Position numbers and translations under genes: made by a program
Assembly: GCF_001509485.1 (NCBI RefSeq)
Contig: NZ_LLZI01000240.1
Location: 1 to 47,755 of the forward strand
DNA: 47,755 bases
Reading direction: 5' to 3'
From: Streptomyces sp. NRRL F-4489
Lineage (GTDB): Bacteria > Actinomycetota > Actinomycetes > Streptomycetales > Streptomycetaceae
Notes under the pieces: model-generated
Seen by the model: the letters and a program-made list of their open reading frames with translations, nothing else
Databases searched by the model: none
What the model was told of the DNA's origin: nothing
Shown: piece after piece, positions 10,622 to 18,649 of the stretch
Numbering within the stretch: position 1 is the first letter of the stretch
Layout of the letters: each line of letters begins with the position of its first letter

Positions 10622-10627
10622 CCGTCG

Positions 10628-10633
10628 AGCGTA
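10628..10633 (-). promoter_or_regulatory. -10 box (TACGCT) for the 28-aa membrane peptide
   Basis: On the minus strand TACGCT, 6 bases, then GTG at 10621. This fits leaderless transcription and is the main support for the small gene. Confidence 0.5.
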
Positions 10634-10708
10634 ACCGGGGCGGAATCGGGGCCCGCACCGACCCGGCCCACGGACGGTGGTCCCCGGCCGGGACCGGCGC
10701 GCGGCGGC

Positions 10709-11275
10709 TCAGCCGGTCAGCGGCCAGCGGGCCAGCGCCTCGTAGCGCGGGCGGCTGCCCGGGACGCCGGGCGGCGGCGGGTGGCTGCGCATCAGGGCGA
10801 AGTCGGTCACCGTCCAGGGGGTGCCGGTGAAATCGGCGAGGGCGGCGGCGTACGGGACGAGGTCGAGCCGGCCGGTGCGTTTGCGGGCGAGGGTGAGGTG
10901 CGGGGTGTACGGGCGGTGCTCGCCCATGGCCAGGCCCGCGCGGCGGCCGGCGGCCTCGGCGGCGTCCGCGAGGTGGCGCATGGCGGGCCGGTCGCCGTCC
11001 GCCCCGGCCCAGACGACCCGGTCGCCGAACCGGCCGCCGCCGGCGATCCGCAGCTCGTACGCGGCGCGGCGGTGCGCGGCGCGGGCCAGCCGCTCCTGGA
11101 GGCCGGGCAGCGCCTCCTCGGGCACCTCGCCGTAGAAGGCGAGGGTGAAGTGCCAGTCGTCCGGGCCGGTCCAGCGGAGCTGGTCGGCGCCGGGCAGCCG
11201 CCGCAACTCCCCCACCTGCTCGGCGAGTTGGCCGAGCGGGCGGGTCGGGGGCAGCACCGCGGCGAAGAGTCTCAT
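10709..11275 (-). CDS. thpR: RNA 2',3'-cyclic phosphodiesterase / 2'-5' RNA ligase
   Basis: 188 aa, typical for LigT/ThpR. Both HxTx catalytic motifs of the 2H phosphoesterase fold are present: HFTL with His42 and HLTL with His126. The protein begins MRLFAAVLPP, the usual first strand. These enzymes open 2',3'-cyclic phosphates on RNA ends and can join tRNA halves with a 2'-5' bond in vitro; the physiological role is unclear. It lies 68 bases after the MFS gene on the same strand and may be the last gene of a marR-MFS-thpR unit. Confidence 0.92.
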   Translation of the reverse strand: MRLFAAVLPPTRPLGQLAEQVGELRRLPGADQLRWTGPDDWHFTLAFYGEVPEEALPGLQERLARAAHRRAAYELRIAGGGRFGDRVVWAGADGDRPAMRHLADAAEAAGRRAGLAMGEHRPYTPHLTLARKRTGRLDLVPYAAALADFTGTPWTVTDFALMRSHPPPPGVPGSRPRYEALARWPLTG

Positions 11276-11343
11276 GGGGCCAGTGTCGCCCCGGCGCGCC
11301 GCCGGGCGACCGCCGGACACCCGGCCGCGCGCCCGCCGGACCG

Positions 11344-12783
11344 CTACGCCGCGGCCGCCAGCTCCTTCTCCCGCGCCTCGCCCGGCGCCCCGCCGGACGC
11401 CCGCGGTACGAACGCCACATGCCGGTGGCCGGGCCGCAGATCGACCTTCAGGCGCAGGCCGCCGGACCGGGCCAGGGCCAGGCCGACCAGGGCCGCGGCC
11501 GCCGCGGAGACCACCCCGCCGGCCAGGAAGCCGATCCGGGGCCCGTAGGCGTCGGTGACCCAGCCGACGACCGGCGCGCCGAGCGGCGTACCGCCCATGA
11601 AGACCATCATGAACAGGCTCATCACCCGGCCGCGCATCGCCGGGTCGGTGGCCATCTGGACGCTGGAGTTGGCGGTGACGTTGATCGTCAGGCCGACCAT
11701 GCCGATCGGGGCGAGCAGCGCCGCGAAGACCCAGAAGCCGGGCGCCAGCGCCGCCACGCACTCCAGCAGGCCGAAGACCAGCGCCGCGCCGACCAGCATC
11801 CGCAGCCGGGAGCTCGCCCGGCGGGCGGCGAGCAGCGCGCCGATCAGCGAACCGGCCGCCATCAGGCCGTTGAACAGCGAGTACGTCCCGGCCCCGGCGT
11901 GGAAGACCTTGTAGGTGAAGGCGGTCAGCCAGATCGGGAAGTTGAAGCCGAAGGTGCCGATGAAGCCGACCAGCACGATCGGCCAGATCAGCTCGGGGTG
12001 GCGGCGGACGTAGTCCAGGCCCTCCCGCAGCTGGCCCTTGCTGCGCGGGACGCGGTCGACCTTGTGCAGCTCGGCGGTCCGCATCATCAGCAGGCCGGTG
12101 ATCGGCGCGAGGAACGACAGTCCGTTGAAGAGGAACGCCCAGCCGCTGCCGAAGGCGGTGATCAGCACACCGGCGACGGCCGGGCCGATCAGCCGGGCGG
12201 ACTGGAAGTTCGCGGAGTTCAGGCTGACGGCGTTGCGCAGATCGCGCTGGCCGACCATCTCGGAGACGAACGCCTGCCGGGCCGGGTTGTCGACGACGGT
12301 GACGAGGCCGAGCAGGAACGCGCCGGCGTAGACGTGCCAGACCTGGACCTGGCCGGTGAGGGTCAGGCCGGCCAGCGCGACGCCGATCAGGCCCATCGCG
12401 GCCTGGGTGCACAGCAGCAGCCGGCGCTTGGCGAAGCGGTCGGTGAGGACCCCGCCGTAGAGGCCGAAGAGCAGCATCGGCAGGAACTGCAGGGCGGTGG
12501 TGATGCCGACCGCGCCGGAGGAGCCGGTGAGGCTGAGCACCAGCCAGTCCTGGGCGATGCGCTGCATCCAGGTGCCGGTGTTGGAGACGACCTGGCCGGT
12601 GGCGAAGAGCCGGTAGTTGCGGATGCGGAGGGAGCTGAACATGCCCGTGCGCGGGGCGGCGGCCCGGTCGGTGGGGGTGCCGGCCGCCGTGGCCCCGGCG
12701 GCGGCCGGGCCGGTGGGGTCGCGGTCAGGGGTGGGGTCGGATTGCGGTGCGGGGGCGGAGTGTGCTCCGGATCCCGTACTCAA
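11344..12783 (-). CDS. MFS transporter (EntS/MFS_3 exporter type)
   Basis: 479 aa, about 12 hydrophobic segments. After a low-complexity N-terminal tail of some 45 residues the core begins FSSLRIRNYRLFATGQVVSN, the hallmark start of MFS_3 exporters, followed by NTGTWMQRIAQDWLVLSLTG. Motif A between helices 2 and 3 reads GLYGGVLTDRFAKRR. VVDNPARQAFVSEMVG and MRGRVMSLFMMVFMGGTPLG are also typical. It probably exports a drug or small metabolite by proton antiport. It starts 30 bases after the stop of the marR gene on the same strand and is likely cotranscribed and controlled by it. Confidence 0.92.
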   Translation of the reverse strand: MSTGSGAHSAPAPQSDPTPDRDPTGPAAAGATAAGTPTDRAAAPRTGMFSSLRIRNYRLFATGQVVSNTGTWMQRIAQDWLVLSLTGSSGAVGITTALQFLPMLLFGLYGGVLTDRFAKRRLLLCTQAAMGLIGVALAGLTLTGQVQVWHVYAGAFLLGLVTVVDNPARQAFVSEMVGQRDLRNAVSLNSANFQSARLIGPAVAGVLITAFGSGWAFLFNGLSFLAPITGLLMMRTAELHKVDRVPRSKGQLREGLDYVRRHPELIWPIVLVGFIGTFGFNFPIWLTAFTYKVFHAGAGTYSLFNGLMAAGSLIGALLAARRASSRLRMLVGAALVFGLLECVAALAPGFWVFAALLAPIGMVGLTINVTANSSVQMATDPAMRGRVMSLFMMVFMGGTPLGAPVVGWVTDAYGPRIGFLAGGVVSAAAAALVGLALARSGGLRLKVDLRPGHRHVAFVPRASGGAPGEAREKELAAAA

Positions 12784-12813
12784 CGGGCTTCGCCTCCTCG
12801 GCGGGGTGTCTGT

Positions 12814-13251
12814 CTACAGCTGTGCGAGTTTCTCCAGTACGGGCGCGGCGGCCCGGACCTTGGCCCATTCGTCCTCGTCCAGCCCGGAGGCCAGCTCGGC
12901 GAGCCAGGTGTTGCGCTTGCGGCGGCTCTCCTCGAGCATCGCCTCGGCCTGCTCGGTCTGGGTGACGACCTTCTGCCGGCGGTCCTCGGGGTGGGCTTCG
13001 AGCCGGACCAGGCCCTTGGCCTCCAGCATCGCCACGATGCGGGTCATCGACGGCGGCTGGACGTGCTCCTTGCGGGCCAGCTCACCGGGGGTGGCCCGGC
13101 CGCACCGGGCGAGGGTGCCGAGCACCGACATCTCGGTGGGGCTCAGCGACTCGTCCACCCGCTGGTGCTTCAGGCGGCGCGAGAGGCGCATCACGGCGGA
13201 CCGAAGGGAATTCACGGCGTCAGCGTCGGCGCCGTTGGACAGTTCCGGCAT
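12814..13251 (-). CDS. MarR-family transcriptional regulator
   Basis: 145 aa. The winged helix spans about residues 30-100: LSPTEMSVLGTLARCG, TPGELARKEHVQPPSMTRIV, LEAKGLVRLEAHPEDRR, the last carrying the usual D-x-R-R wing motif. The flanking helices form the dimer interface. MarR proteins repress efflux genes and release DNA on binding phenolic or other ligands. It leads the operon with the MFS exporter and faces the RHH gene. Its promoter, with a possible operator inside the -35/-10 spacer, lies directly upstream, and the ATG is 7 bases from the -10, suggesting a leaderless mRNA. Confidence 0.93.
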   Translation of the reverse strand: MPELSNGADADAVNSLRSAVMRLSRRLKHQRVDESLSPTEMSVLGTLARCGRATPGELARKEHVQPPSMTRIVAMLEAKGLVRLEAHPEDRRQKVVTQTEQAEAMLEESRRKRNTWLAELASGLDEDEWAKVRAAAPVLEKLAQL

Positions 13252-13258
13252 GGTCGTT

Positions 13259-13287
13259 AGCGTAGCTCATTAGCCTATCTAAGTAAA
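13259..13287 (-). promoter_or_regulatory. marR promoter with internal operator-like palindrome
   Basis: On the minus strand: TTTACT (13287-13282), a 17-base spacer, TACGCT (13264-13259), 7 bases, then ATG 13251. The region contains TTAGATAGGCTAA, an imperfect TTAG/CTAA palindrome that overlaps the spacer, where a MarR dimer would block RNA polymerase. The stretch is clearly less GC-rich than its surroundings. Confidence 0.6.
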
Positions 13288-13394
13288 GCGAGGCGGTCGC
13301 TGCCCTGGAGGGAGGCCCCGCTCGTCACCCGTATGAGTGAGGACGGAGCGGAAAACGACACATCCGACCGCGCCGGGCGGGGACCTTTGTCCGT

Positions 13395-13595
13395 ATGGGA
13401 TCGAGAGTGCTCAGCCTGCGCGTCGACGGGGAGCTGCTGGAGCGCCTTCGGCAGCATGCCGCGAAACGCGGAATGAGCGTCCAGGACTATGTGGTCCGGA
13501 CGCTCATCCGCGAGGACTTCGATGAACGGTTGTCGACGTCGGTCGAGAAGACCGAGCGGCTGGGCGGCTGGGGGCCCGCCGCCAGCCGCTCCTGA
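13395..13595 (+). CDS. Small ribbon-helix-helix DNA-binding protein
   Basis: 66 aa. VLSLRVDGELLERLRQHAAK, then RGMSVQDYVVRTLIREDF has the strand-helix-helix layout of Arc/MetJ/CopG repressors: alternating residues LSLRV in the strand that enters the DNA groove, then two amphipathic helices. No toxin gene lies beside it, so it is more likely a stand-alone regulator than an antitoxin. ATG 13395 has no convincing SD. It ends 8 bases before the stop of the convergent purine permease gene. Confidence 0.75.
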   Translation: MGSRVLSLRVDGELLERLRQHAAKRGMSVQDYVVRTLIREDFDERLSTSVEKTERLGGWGPAASRS

Positions 13596-13603
13596 CCGCC
13601 CGG

Positions 13604-15076
13604 CTACTTCACGCCGAGGATCTGCTCGATCGGGTTGAGCAGGAAGTAGACCAGGAAGCAGACCCCGACCGCGTTCAGCAGCCAGGGGATCTCCTTGAAG
13701 CGGCCGGTGACGGTCCGCAGCAGGATGTACGCCAGGACGCCCATGCCGATGCCGTTGGTGATGCTGTAGGTGAACGGCATCGCGACCAGGGTCAGGAAGG
13801 CCGGGACGGCGACGGTGAAGTCGCTCCAGTCGATGTCCCGGACGTTCGCCGCCATGATCAGGAAGCCGACGACCAGCAGGGCGGGCGTGGCGGCCTGCGA
13901 GGGCACGACGGTGGCCAGCGGCGTGAAGATCAGCGCGAGCAGGAAGAGCCCGCCGGTGACGAGGTTGGCCAGGCCCGTGCGGGCGCCCTCGCCGACGCCG
14001 GCGGTGGACTCCACGAAGCAGGTGTTGGCCGACGCGGAGCCGAAGCCGCCGCCGGCCACCGCGATGCCGTCGGCCATCAGGATGCGGCCCATGTTGGGGA
14101 GGTTGCCGGTCTCGTTGTCCAGCAGCCCGGCCTCCTCGCCGACGCCGATGATGGTGCCCATCGCGTCGAAGAAGCCGGACAGCAGCACGGTGAAGACGAA
14201 CAGGCAGCCGGTGAGCACGCCGACTTCCCTGAAGCCGCCGAAGAGGCTGATGTGGCCGATCAGCCCGAAGTCGGGCGCCCCGACGATCTTGTGCGGGACG
14301 TTCGGCACGGCCAGGCCCCAGGACGCGTCCGGGATGTCGGCCACCGCGTTGATGATGACCGCGACGACGGCCATGGTGACCATGCCGATCAGGATCGCGC
14401 CCTTGGTCTTCCGGACGGTCAGCACGAACATCAGCGCCAGGCCGAGCACGAAGACCAGCACCGGCCAGCCCTTGAGCTGGCCGCCCTGGCCCAGGCTGAG
14501 CGGGACGGTGGTGTGCGCGGCGTCCGGGTTGCGGCTGACGAAGCCCGCGTCGACCAGGCCGACCAGCGAGATGAACAGGCCGATACCGATCGCGATGGCG
14601 CGCCGCAGGCCGTTGGGGATGGCGTCCATCACCCGCTGCCGGAGTCCGGAGGCGACCAGGATCATCAGCACCAGGCCGGCCAGTACCACCATGCCCATCG
14701 CGTCCGGCCAGCTCATCTTGGGGGCGAGCTGGAGCGAGACCACGGCGTTGATGCCCAGGCCGGCCGCGATGGCGATCGGGACGTTGCCCATCAGGCCCAT
14801 GAGGACGGTGCCCAGACCGGCCATCAGGGCGGTGGCGGTGACCAGCTGGCCGTTGTCCAGATGGTGACCGTATTTGTCGACACCGGCGCCGAGGATGATC
14901 GGGTTCAGCACGACGATGTACGCCATGGCGAAGAACGTGGCCAGACCGCCGCGCAGCTCCCGGCTGACCGTGGAGCCCCGCTCGGAGATCTTGAAGAAGC
15001 GGTCGAGGGCGTTCCTGGGGGGCTGCGGGCCAGGGCTTTTCACGGTGTCGACCGGCGAAGGGGTCGAGGGCGACAT
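13604..15076 (-). CDS. NCS2-family purine permease (AzgA type: guanine/hypoxanthine/xanthine)
   Basis: 490 aa with about 13 hydrophobic segments. Early residues NALDRFFKISERGSTVSREL and GLATFFAMAYIVVLNPIIL are the AzgA/PbuG signature, as are ANTCFVESTAGVGEGARTGL and the final NPIEQILGVK. These are proton symporters for purine bases in the plasma membrane. ATG 15076 was chosen because GAGG lies 6 bases upstream and the protein starts at the family's usual place; a longer frame opens at 15172. The 294-base region before it holds an AT-richer block with inverted repeats (see 15193-15257), where control of the gene is likely. Confidence 0.93.
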   Translation of the reverse strand: MSPSTPSPVDTVKSPGPQPPRNALDRFFKISERGSTVSRELRGGLATFFAMAYIVVLNPIILGAGVDKYGHHLDNGQLVTATALMAGLGTVLMGLMGNVPIAIAAGLGINAVVSLQLAPKMSWPDAMGMVVLAGLVLMILVASGLRQRVMDAIPNGLRRAIAIGIGLFISLVGLVDAGFVSRNPDAAHTTVPLSLGQGGQLKGWPVLVFVLGLALMFVLTVRKTKGAILIGMVTMAVVAVIINAVADIPDASWGLAVPNVPHKIVGAPDFGLIGHISLFGGFREVGVLTGCLFVFTVLLSGFFDAMGTIIGVGEEAGLLDNETGNLPNMGRILMADGIAVAGGGFGSASANTCFVESTAGVGEGARTGLANLVTGGLFLLALIFTPLATVVPSQAATPALLVVGFLIMAANVRDIDWSDFTVAVPAFLTLVAMPFTYSITNGIGMGVLAYILLRTVTGRFKEIPWLLNAVGVCFLVYFLLNPIEQILGVK

Positions 15077-15192
15077 GCGGGACCTCAGTCGTACGGGCCG
15101 GGGCAGGCGCGGCCCGTAGGCCGGGAACACGCACAGGCGGCGGGACGGCAACCAAATGACCTGGAACAGCATGGAGGGATCAGATTGGAGGA

Positions 15193-15257
15193 ATCAACGA
15201 TCCGAACCGGTCAGTTCCAGAAAGGTTCAGTATGAATAAACAATTCGTTGATCGCTA
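15193..15257. promoter_or_regulatory. AT-rich region with inverted repeats upstream of the purine permease
   Basis: In the 294-base gap between the permease (minus) and the DUF2530 gene (plus), ATCAACG (15194-15200) is repeated inverted as CGTTGAT near 15248-15254, and AACAATTCGTT (15240-15250) is nearly self-complementary. The block around TATGAATAAACAATTCG has a base composition unlike the rest of the window. It probably contains the permease promoter and an operator. No purine riboswitch fold could be drawn. Confidence 0.4.
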
Positions 15258-15357
15258 TCTCCGCGCGTAGACACCCGCTGGCCAGCCGCGCGGGCGTCCC
15301 TGCCGGGCCGCGTCCCGCACCGCCCCGGGTCCGGACCGGCGCCGCCCCCGGCCCCCG

Positions 15358-15363
15358 TAAGCT
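15358..15363 (+). promoter_or_regulatory. -10 box (TAAGCT) for leaderless DUF2530 mRNA
   Basis: TAAGCT is followed by 7 bases and ATG 15371, with no SD between. This fits transcription starting at the A of the ATG. Confidence 0.6.
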
Positions 15364-15370
15364 GACACCC

Positions 15371-15652
15371 ATGTGGAAGAAGTCCGAACTGCGGGCGGCC
15401 CCGCCGCCGCTCGAAGGTCCCGTCGTCGGCACGATCACCGGCGGCACCGCCCTCTGGTTCGTGCTCTTCCTCGTCCAGCTGCCCTTCTACGGCTGGTACG
15501 CCGACCACGGCCACACGTGGTTCCTGTGGACCTGCCTGGCCGGCGGCGGACTCGGCCTGGTCGGCGTCTGGTACGTGCGCCGGCGGGACGCCGCGATCAA
15601 GCGCGCGGCGGCCGCGGCGGCGACCGGGACGCCCGCGCCCGACCCGTCCTGA
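15371..15652 (+). CDS. DUF2530 small membrane protein
   Basis: 93 aa. It begins MWKKSELRAAPPPLEGPVVG and has two hydrophobic helices (TALWFVLFLVQLPFY and TCLAGGGLGLVGVWYV) with DHGHTWF between them and a basic C-terminal tail, the layout of actinobacterial DUF2530. No function is known for the family. A longer frame opens at 15248, but the -10 box 7 bases before ATG 15371 and the family's start support this one. The P-type ATPase follows 89 bases later with its own promoter. Confidence 0.85.
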   Translation: MWKKSELRAAPPPLEGPVVGTITGGTALWFVLFLVQLPFYGWYADHGHTWFLWTCLAGGGLGLVGVWYVRRRDAAIKRAAAAAATGTPAPDPS

Positions 15653-15728
15653 CGCCGGGCCCCGCCTGACGCCGGGACCGTCTGTCGCCCCGGCCGCCCG
15701 CCGGCGGGTGAACCGGGCATTCCCCCCG

Positions 15729-15734
15729 TAACGT
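15729..15734 (+). promoter_or_regulatory. -10 box (TAACGT) for the P-type ATPase gene
   Basis: TAACGT, then 7 bases, then ATG 15742. A GAGGA occurs but ends only 1-2 bases from the ATG, too close for an SD, so a leaderless transcript is favoured. Confidence 0.55.
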
Positions 15735-15741
15735 CGAGGAC

Positions 15742-18162
15742 ATGACGGACCCGGCGCGAACGGAAGTCGAGGAACCGGAGCCCGGCGGACGGTCCCCCGG
15801 CGGCACCGCCCCGGAGCCCGCGCACCGCGGACTGACCTCCGCCGAGGTCGCCGAACGGGTGGCCCGCGGCGAGGTCAACGACGTCCCGGTGCGGTCCTCC
15901 CGCTCGGTCGCGGAGATCGTCCGCGCCAACGTCTTCACCCGCTTCAACGCCATCATCGGCGTGCTCTTCGTGATCATCCTGATCGTCGGCCCGATCCAGG
16001 ACGGCCTGTTCGGCTTCGTCATCCTCGCCAACACCGGCATCGGCATCATCCAGGAGCTGCGCGCCAAGAAGACCCTGGACAGCCTGGCGGTGGTCGGCGA
16101 GGCCCGGCCGACGGTGCGCCGCGACGGGACGGCCACCGAGATCCCCACCTCCGAGGTGGTCCTCGGCGACGTGCTGGAGCTGGGCCCCGGCGGCAAGGTC
16201 ATCGTCGACGGCGAGGTGGTGGAGTCGGACGGCCTGGAGGTCGACGAGTCGCTGCTGACCGGCGAGGCGGACCCGGTGGTGAAGAAGCCCGGCGACCGGA
16301 TGATGTCCGGCAGCTTCGCCGTCGCGGGCGGCGGCGCGTTCACCGCGACGAAGGTCGGCCGGGAGGCGTACGCGGCGCGGCTCGCCGAGGAGGCCAGCCG
16401 CTTCACCCTGGTCGACTCCGAACTCCGCACCGGCATCAGCCGGATCCTCAAGTACGTGACGTGGATGATGGTCCCGACCGCGCTCGGCCTGATCTGCAGC
16501 CATCTGCTGACCCTGGGGCTGCCCGCCGACGCCGCGGTGCGCCGGATGGTCGCCGGGATCGTGCCCATGATCCCGGAGGGGCTGGTGCTGCTGACCTCGG
16601 TCGCGTTCGCCATCGGTGTCGTACGGCTGGGCCGCAAGCAGTGCCTGGTGCAGGAGCTGCCCGCGATCGAGGGGCTGGCCCGGGTGGACGTGGTGTGCCT
16701 GGACAAGACCGGGACGCTCACCGAGGGCGGGATGGACCTCGGCGAGGTGCGGGCGCTCGACGGGGGCGACCCGGCGCGCACCAAGGAGGTACTGGGCGCG
16801 TTCGGGGCGTCCGATCCGCGCCCGAACGCCTCCCTGAAGGCCGTCGCCGACGCCTGCCCGCCGCCGGACGGCTGGCGCTGCACCGGCACCCTGCCGTTCT
16901 CCTCGGCGCGCAAGTACAGCGGCGCGGCCTTCGAGGAGCCCGGCGGGGAGCGCTCGGGCTGGCTGCTCGGCGCCCCCGACGTGCTGCTGGCGGACGGGGA
17001 TCCGGCGCTGGCCGAGACCGGGCGGCTGAACGCGCGGGGCCTGCGGGTGCTGCTGCTGGCCCGGGCCGCACGGCCGCTGGACCACCCCGACGTCGCCCGC
17101 GAGGTGGTGCCGGCCGCGCTGGTCGTCCTGGAGCAGCGGCTGCGCCCGGACGCCTCCGACACCCTGCGCTACTTCGCCGAGCAGGGCGTCCAGGCCAAGG
17201 TGATCTCCGGTGACAACGCGGTGTCGGTGGGCGCGGTCGCCGGGAAGCTGGGGCTGCCCGGTGCGGACGACCCGGTGGACGCCCGGGAGCTGCCGCACGG
17301 CGACGCGGACGCGATGGCCCGCGCCATCGAGCGCGGCGCGGTCTTCGGGCGGGTCACCCCGCAGCAGAAGCGGGAGATGGTCGGCGCGCTCCAGTCCCGG
17401 GGCCACCATGTCGCGATGACCGGCGACGGCGTCAACGACGTGCTGGCGCTCAAGGACGCCGACATCGGGGTGGCGATGGGCGCCGGATCGGCGGCGACCC
17501 GGGCGGTGGCCCAGATCGTGCTGCTGAACAACAGCTTCGCCACCCTGCCGTCGGTGGTCGCCGAGGGCCGCCGGGTAATCGGCAACATCACCCGGGTCGC
17601 CACCCTCTTCCTCACCAAGACCGTCTACTCGGTGCTGCTGGCGGTCCTGGTCGCCTGCTGGCAGATCCCCTACCCGTATCTGCCGCGCCATCTGACGCTG
17701 CTGTCGACGCTGACCATCGGCGTCCCGGCGTTCTTCCTCGCGCTGGCGCCCAACAAGGAGCGCGCCCGTCCCCACTTCGTCCGCCGGGTGATGCGGTACG
17801 CCGTGCCGTCCGGCCTGATCACCGGCCTCGCCGCGTTCGCCACGTACCTGCTGGCGCGGGCGCACTACACCGGTCCGGACGCGCTGCCCGCGCAAACCAG
17901 CGCCGCCACCCTGACCCTCTTCCTGACCGCCCTGTGGGTGCTGGCGATCATCGCCCGGCCGTACACCTGGTGGCGGATCGCGCTGGTGCTGGCGATGGCG
18001 GTGGGCTTCCTGATCGTCCTGGCCACGCCGTGGCTCCAGCGCTTCTTCGACCTGCGGCTGGTGGGGACGGTGATGCCGTGGGCGGCGGTGGCGGTCGCGG
18101 CGGTGGCGGCCGTACTGCTGGAGGTGGCGTGGCGGTGGGTGGGACGGCGGTTTCCGGCGTGA
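15742..18162 (+). CDS. ctpE: CtpE-type P-type cation ATPase (probably Ca2+ uptake)
   Basis: 806 aa. The order is actuator domain with LLTGEADPV (the TGE phosphatase motif), membrane helix motif PMIPEGLVLLTS, phosphorylation site LDKTGTLTEGG with Asp321, nucleotide-binding domain, and hinge TGDGVNDVLALKDADIGVAM. Stretches such as RANVFTRFNAIIGVLFVI, DESLLTGEADPVVKKPGD and GLARVDVVCLDKTGTLTE agree closely, from memory, with M. tuberculosis CtpE, reported as a calcium transporter needed for envelope integrity. I assign it by that likeness; the ion is inferred. About ten membrane segments are present. It is monocistronic, with a leaderless-type promoter. Confidence 0.88.
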   Translation: MTDPARTEVEEPEPGGRSPGGTAPEPAHRGLTSAEVAERVARGEVNDVPVRSSRSVAEIVRANVFTRFNAIIGVLFVIILIVGPIQDGLFGFVILANTGIGIIQELRAKKTLDSLAVVGEARPTVRRDGTATEIPTSEVVLGDVLELGPGGKVIVDGEVVESDGLEVDESLLTGEADPVVKKPGDRMMSGSFAVAGGGAFTATKVGREAYAARLAEEASRFTLVDSELRTGISRILKYVTWMMVPTALGLICSHLLTLGLPADAAVRRMVAGIVPMIPEGLVLLTSVAFAIGVVRLGRKQCLVQELPAIEGLARVDVVCLDKTGTLTEGGMDLGEVRALDGGDPARTKEVLGAFGASDPRPNASLKAVADACPPPDGWRCTGTLPFSSARKYSGAAFEEPGGERSGWLLGAPDVLLADGDPALAETGRLNARGLRVLLLARAARPLDHPDVAREVVPAALVVLEQRLRPDASDTLRYFAEQGVQAKVISGDNAVSVGAVAGKLGLPGADDPVDARELPHGDADAMARAIERGAVFGRVTPQQKREMVGALQSRGHHVAMTGDGVNDVLALKDADIGVAMGAGSAATRAVAQIVLLNNSFATLPSVVAEGRRVIGNITRVATLFLTKTVYSVLLAVLVACWQIPYPYLPRHLTLLSTLTIGVPAFFLALAPNKERARPHFVRRVMRYAVPSGLITGLAAFATYLLARAHYTGPDALPAQTSAATLTLFLTALWVLAIIARPYTWWRIALVLAMAVGFLIVLATPWLQRFFDLRLVGTVMPWAAVAVAAVAAVLLEVAWRWVGRRFPA

Positions 18163-18216
18163 GGGGGCGGCCGGTGCGGGTCGCGGGCTGCGGCCGGCCC
18201 CCGGCCCCGGCCCGGC

Positions 18217-18364
18217 TCAGGCCGCCGTGGGCCGGCGGAGCACCTCGATGACGCTGGCGTAGCTGTCGGAGCCGTGGCCGGCCGCGGCGGTGCGCTCCAT
18301 CAGGCCCTTGAGGAGTTCGGCAGCGCGGTGTCCAGTCCGCGCGCCGCGGCGGCGTGCAGCAGAT
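18217..18364 (-). pseudogene. C-terminal remnant of an NAD(P)-dependent 3-hydroxyisobutyrate dehydrogenase-like gene, frameshifted
   Basis: Minus-strand codons ending at TGA 18217 read ELLKGLMERTAAAGHGSDSY then ASVIEVLRRPTAA, the usual C-terminus of 6-phosphogluconate/3-hydroxyisobutyrate dehydrogenase-like oxidoreductases. Just upstream the similarity continues in another frame as GHLLHAAAARGLDTALP, so a base is missing around CTGCCGAACTCC (CTGCCGGAACTCC expected). Similarity stops near 18364, where the AraC remnant starts on the other strand. Confidence 0.65.
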
Positions 18365-18547
18365 GTCCAGTGGCTGCTCAACCAGCGGCTGGCGCGCGCC
18401 CAGGCGCTGCTGGAGTCCACCGGCCTGCCGATCGAGAAGGTGGCCGAGCTGAGCGGTCTGGGCACCGCCAACAACCTCCGCCACCACTTCCTGCGCCACC
18501 TCGGCGTCACGCCCGGGGACTACCGACGCGCCTTCCCCGGTCACTGA
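18365..18547 (+). pseudogene. C-terminal remnant of an AraC/GlxA-type regulator
   Basis: From 18365 the plus strand reads VQWLLNQRLARAQALLESTG, IEKVAELSGLGTANNLRHHF and HLGVTPGDYRRAF, then TGA at 18547. This is the second half of the AraC HTH of GlxA/DJ-1-like regulators (compare PLQWLL...RLxxARxLLE). The ligand-binding domain and first helices are absent, and no suitable start lies upstream. With the oxidoreductase remnant on the other strand it marks a deletion that removed both 5' ends. Confidence 0.7.
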
Positions 18548-18649
18548 ACCGTTACCGGCGGTCTTGATAACGGCCCGCGCAAGCGGTGATCTTGGGTGCG
18601 GGCGGTTCGCGCCGCGCGGTCGCCGCCCCTACCCCACCTGAGGAGAGTC

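Noticed and set aside
13395..13595. Antitoxin of a toxin-antitoxin pair
   Set aside because: The RHH fold would fit, but no small toxin gene adjoins; the next gene is a convergent purine permease.
15077..15370. Purine riboswitch before the purine permease
   Set aside because: No three-way junction with the conserved loop-loop bases could be found on the minus strand.
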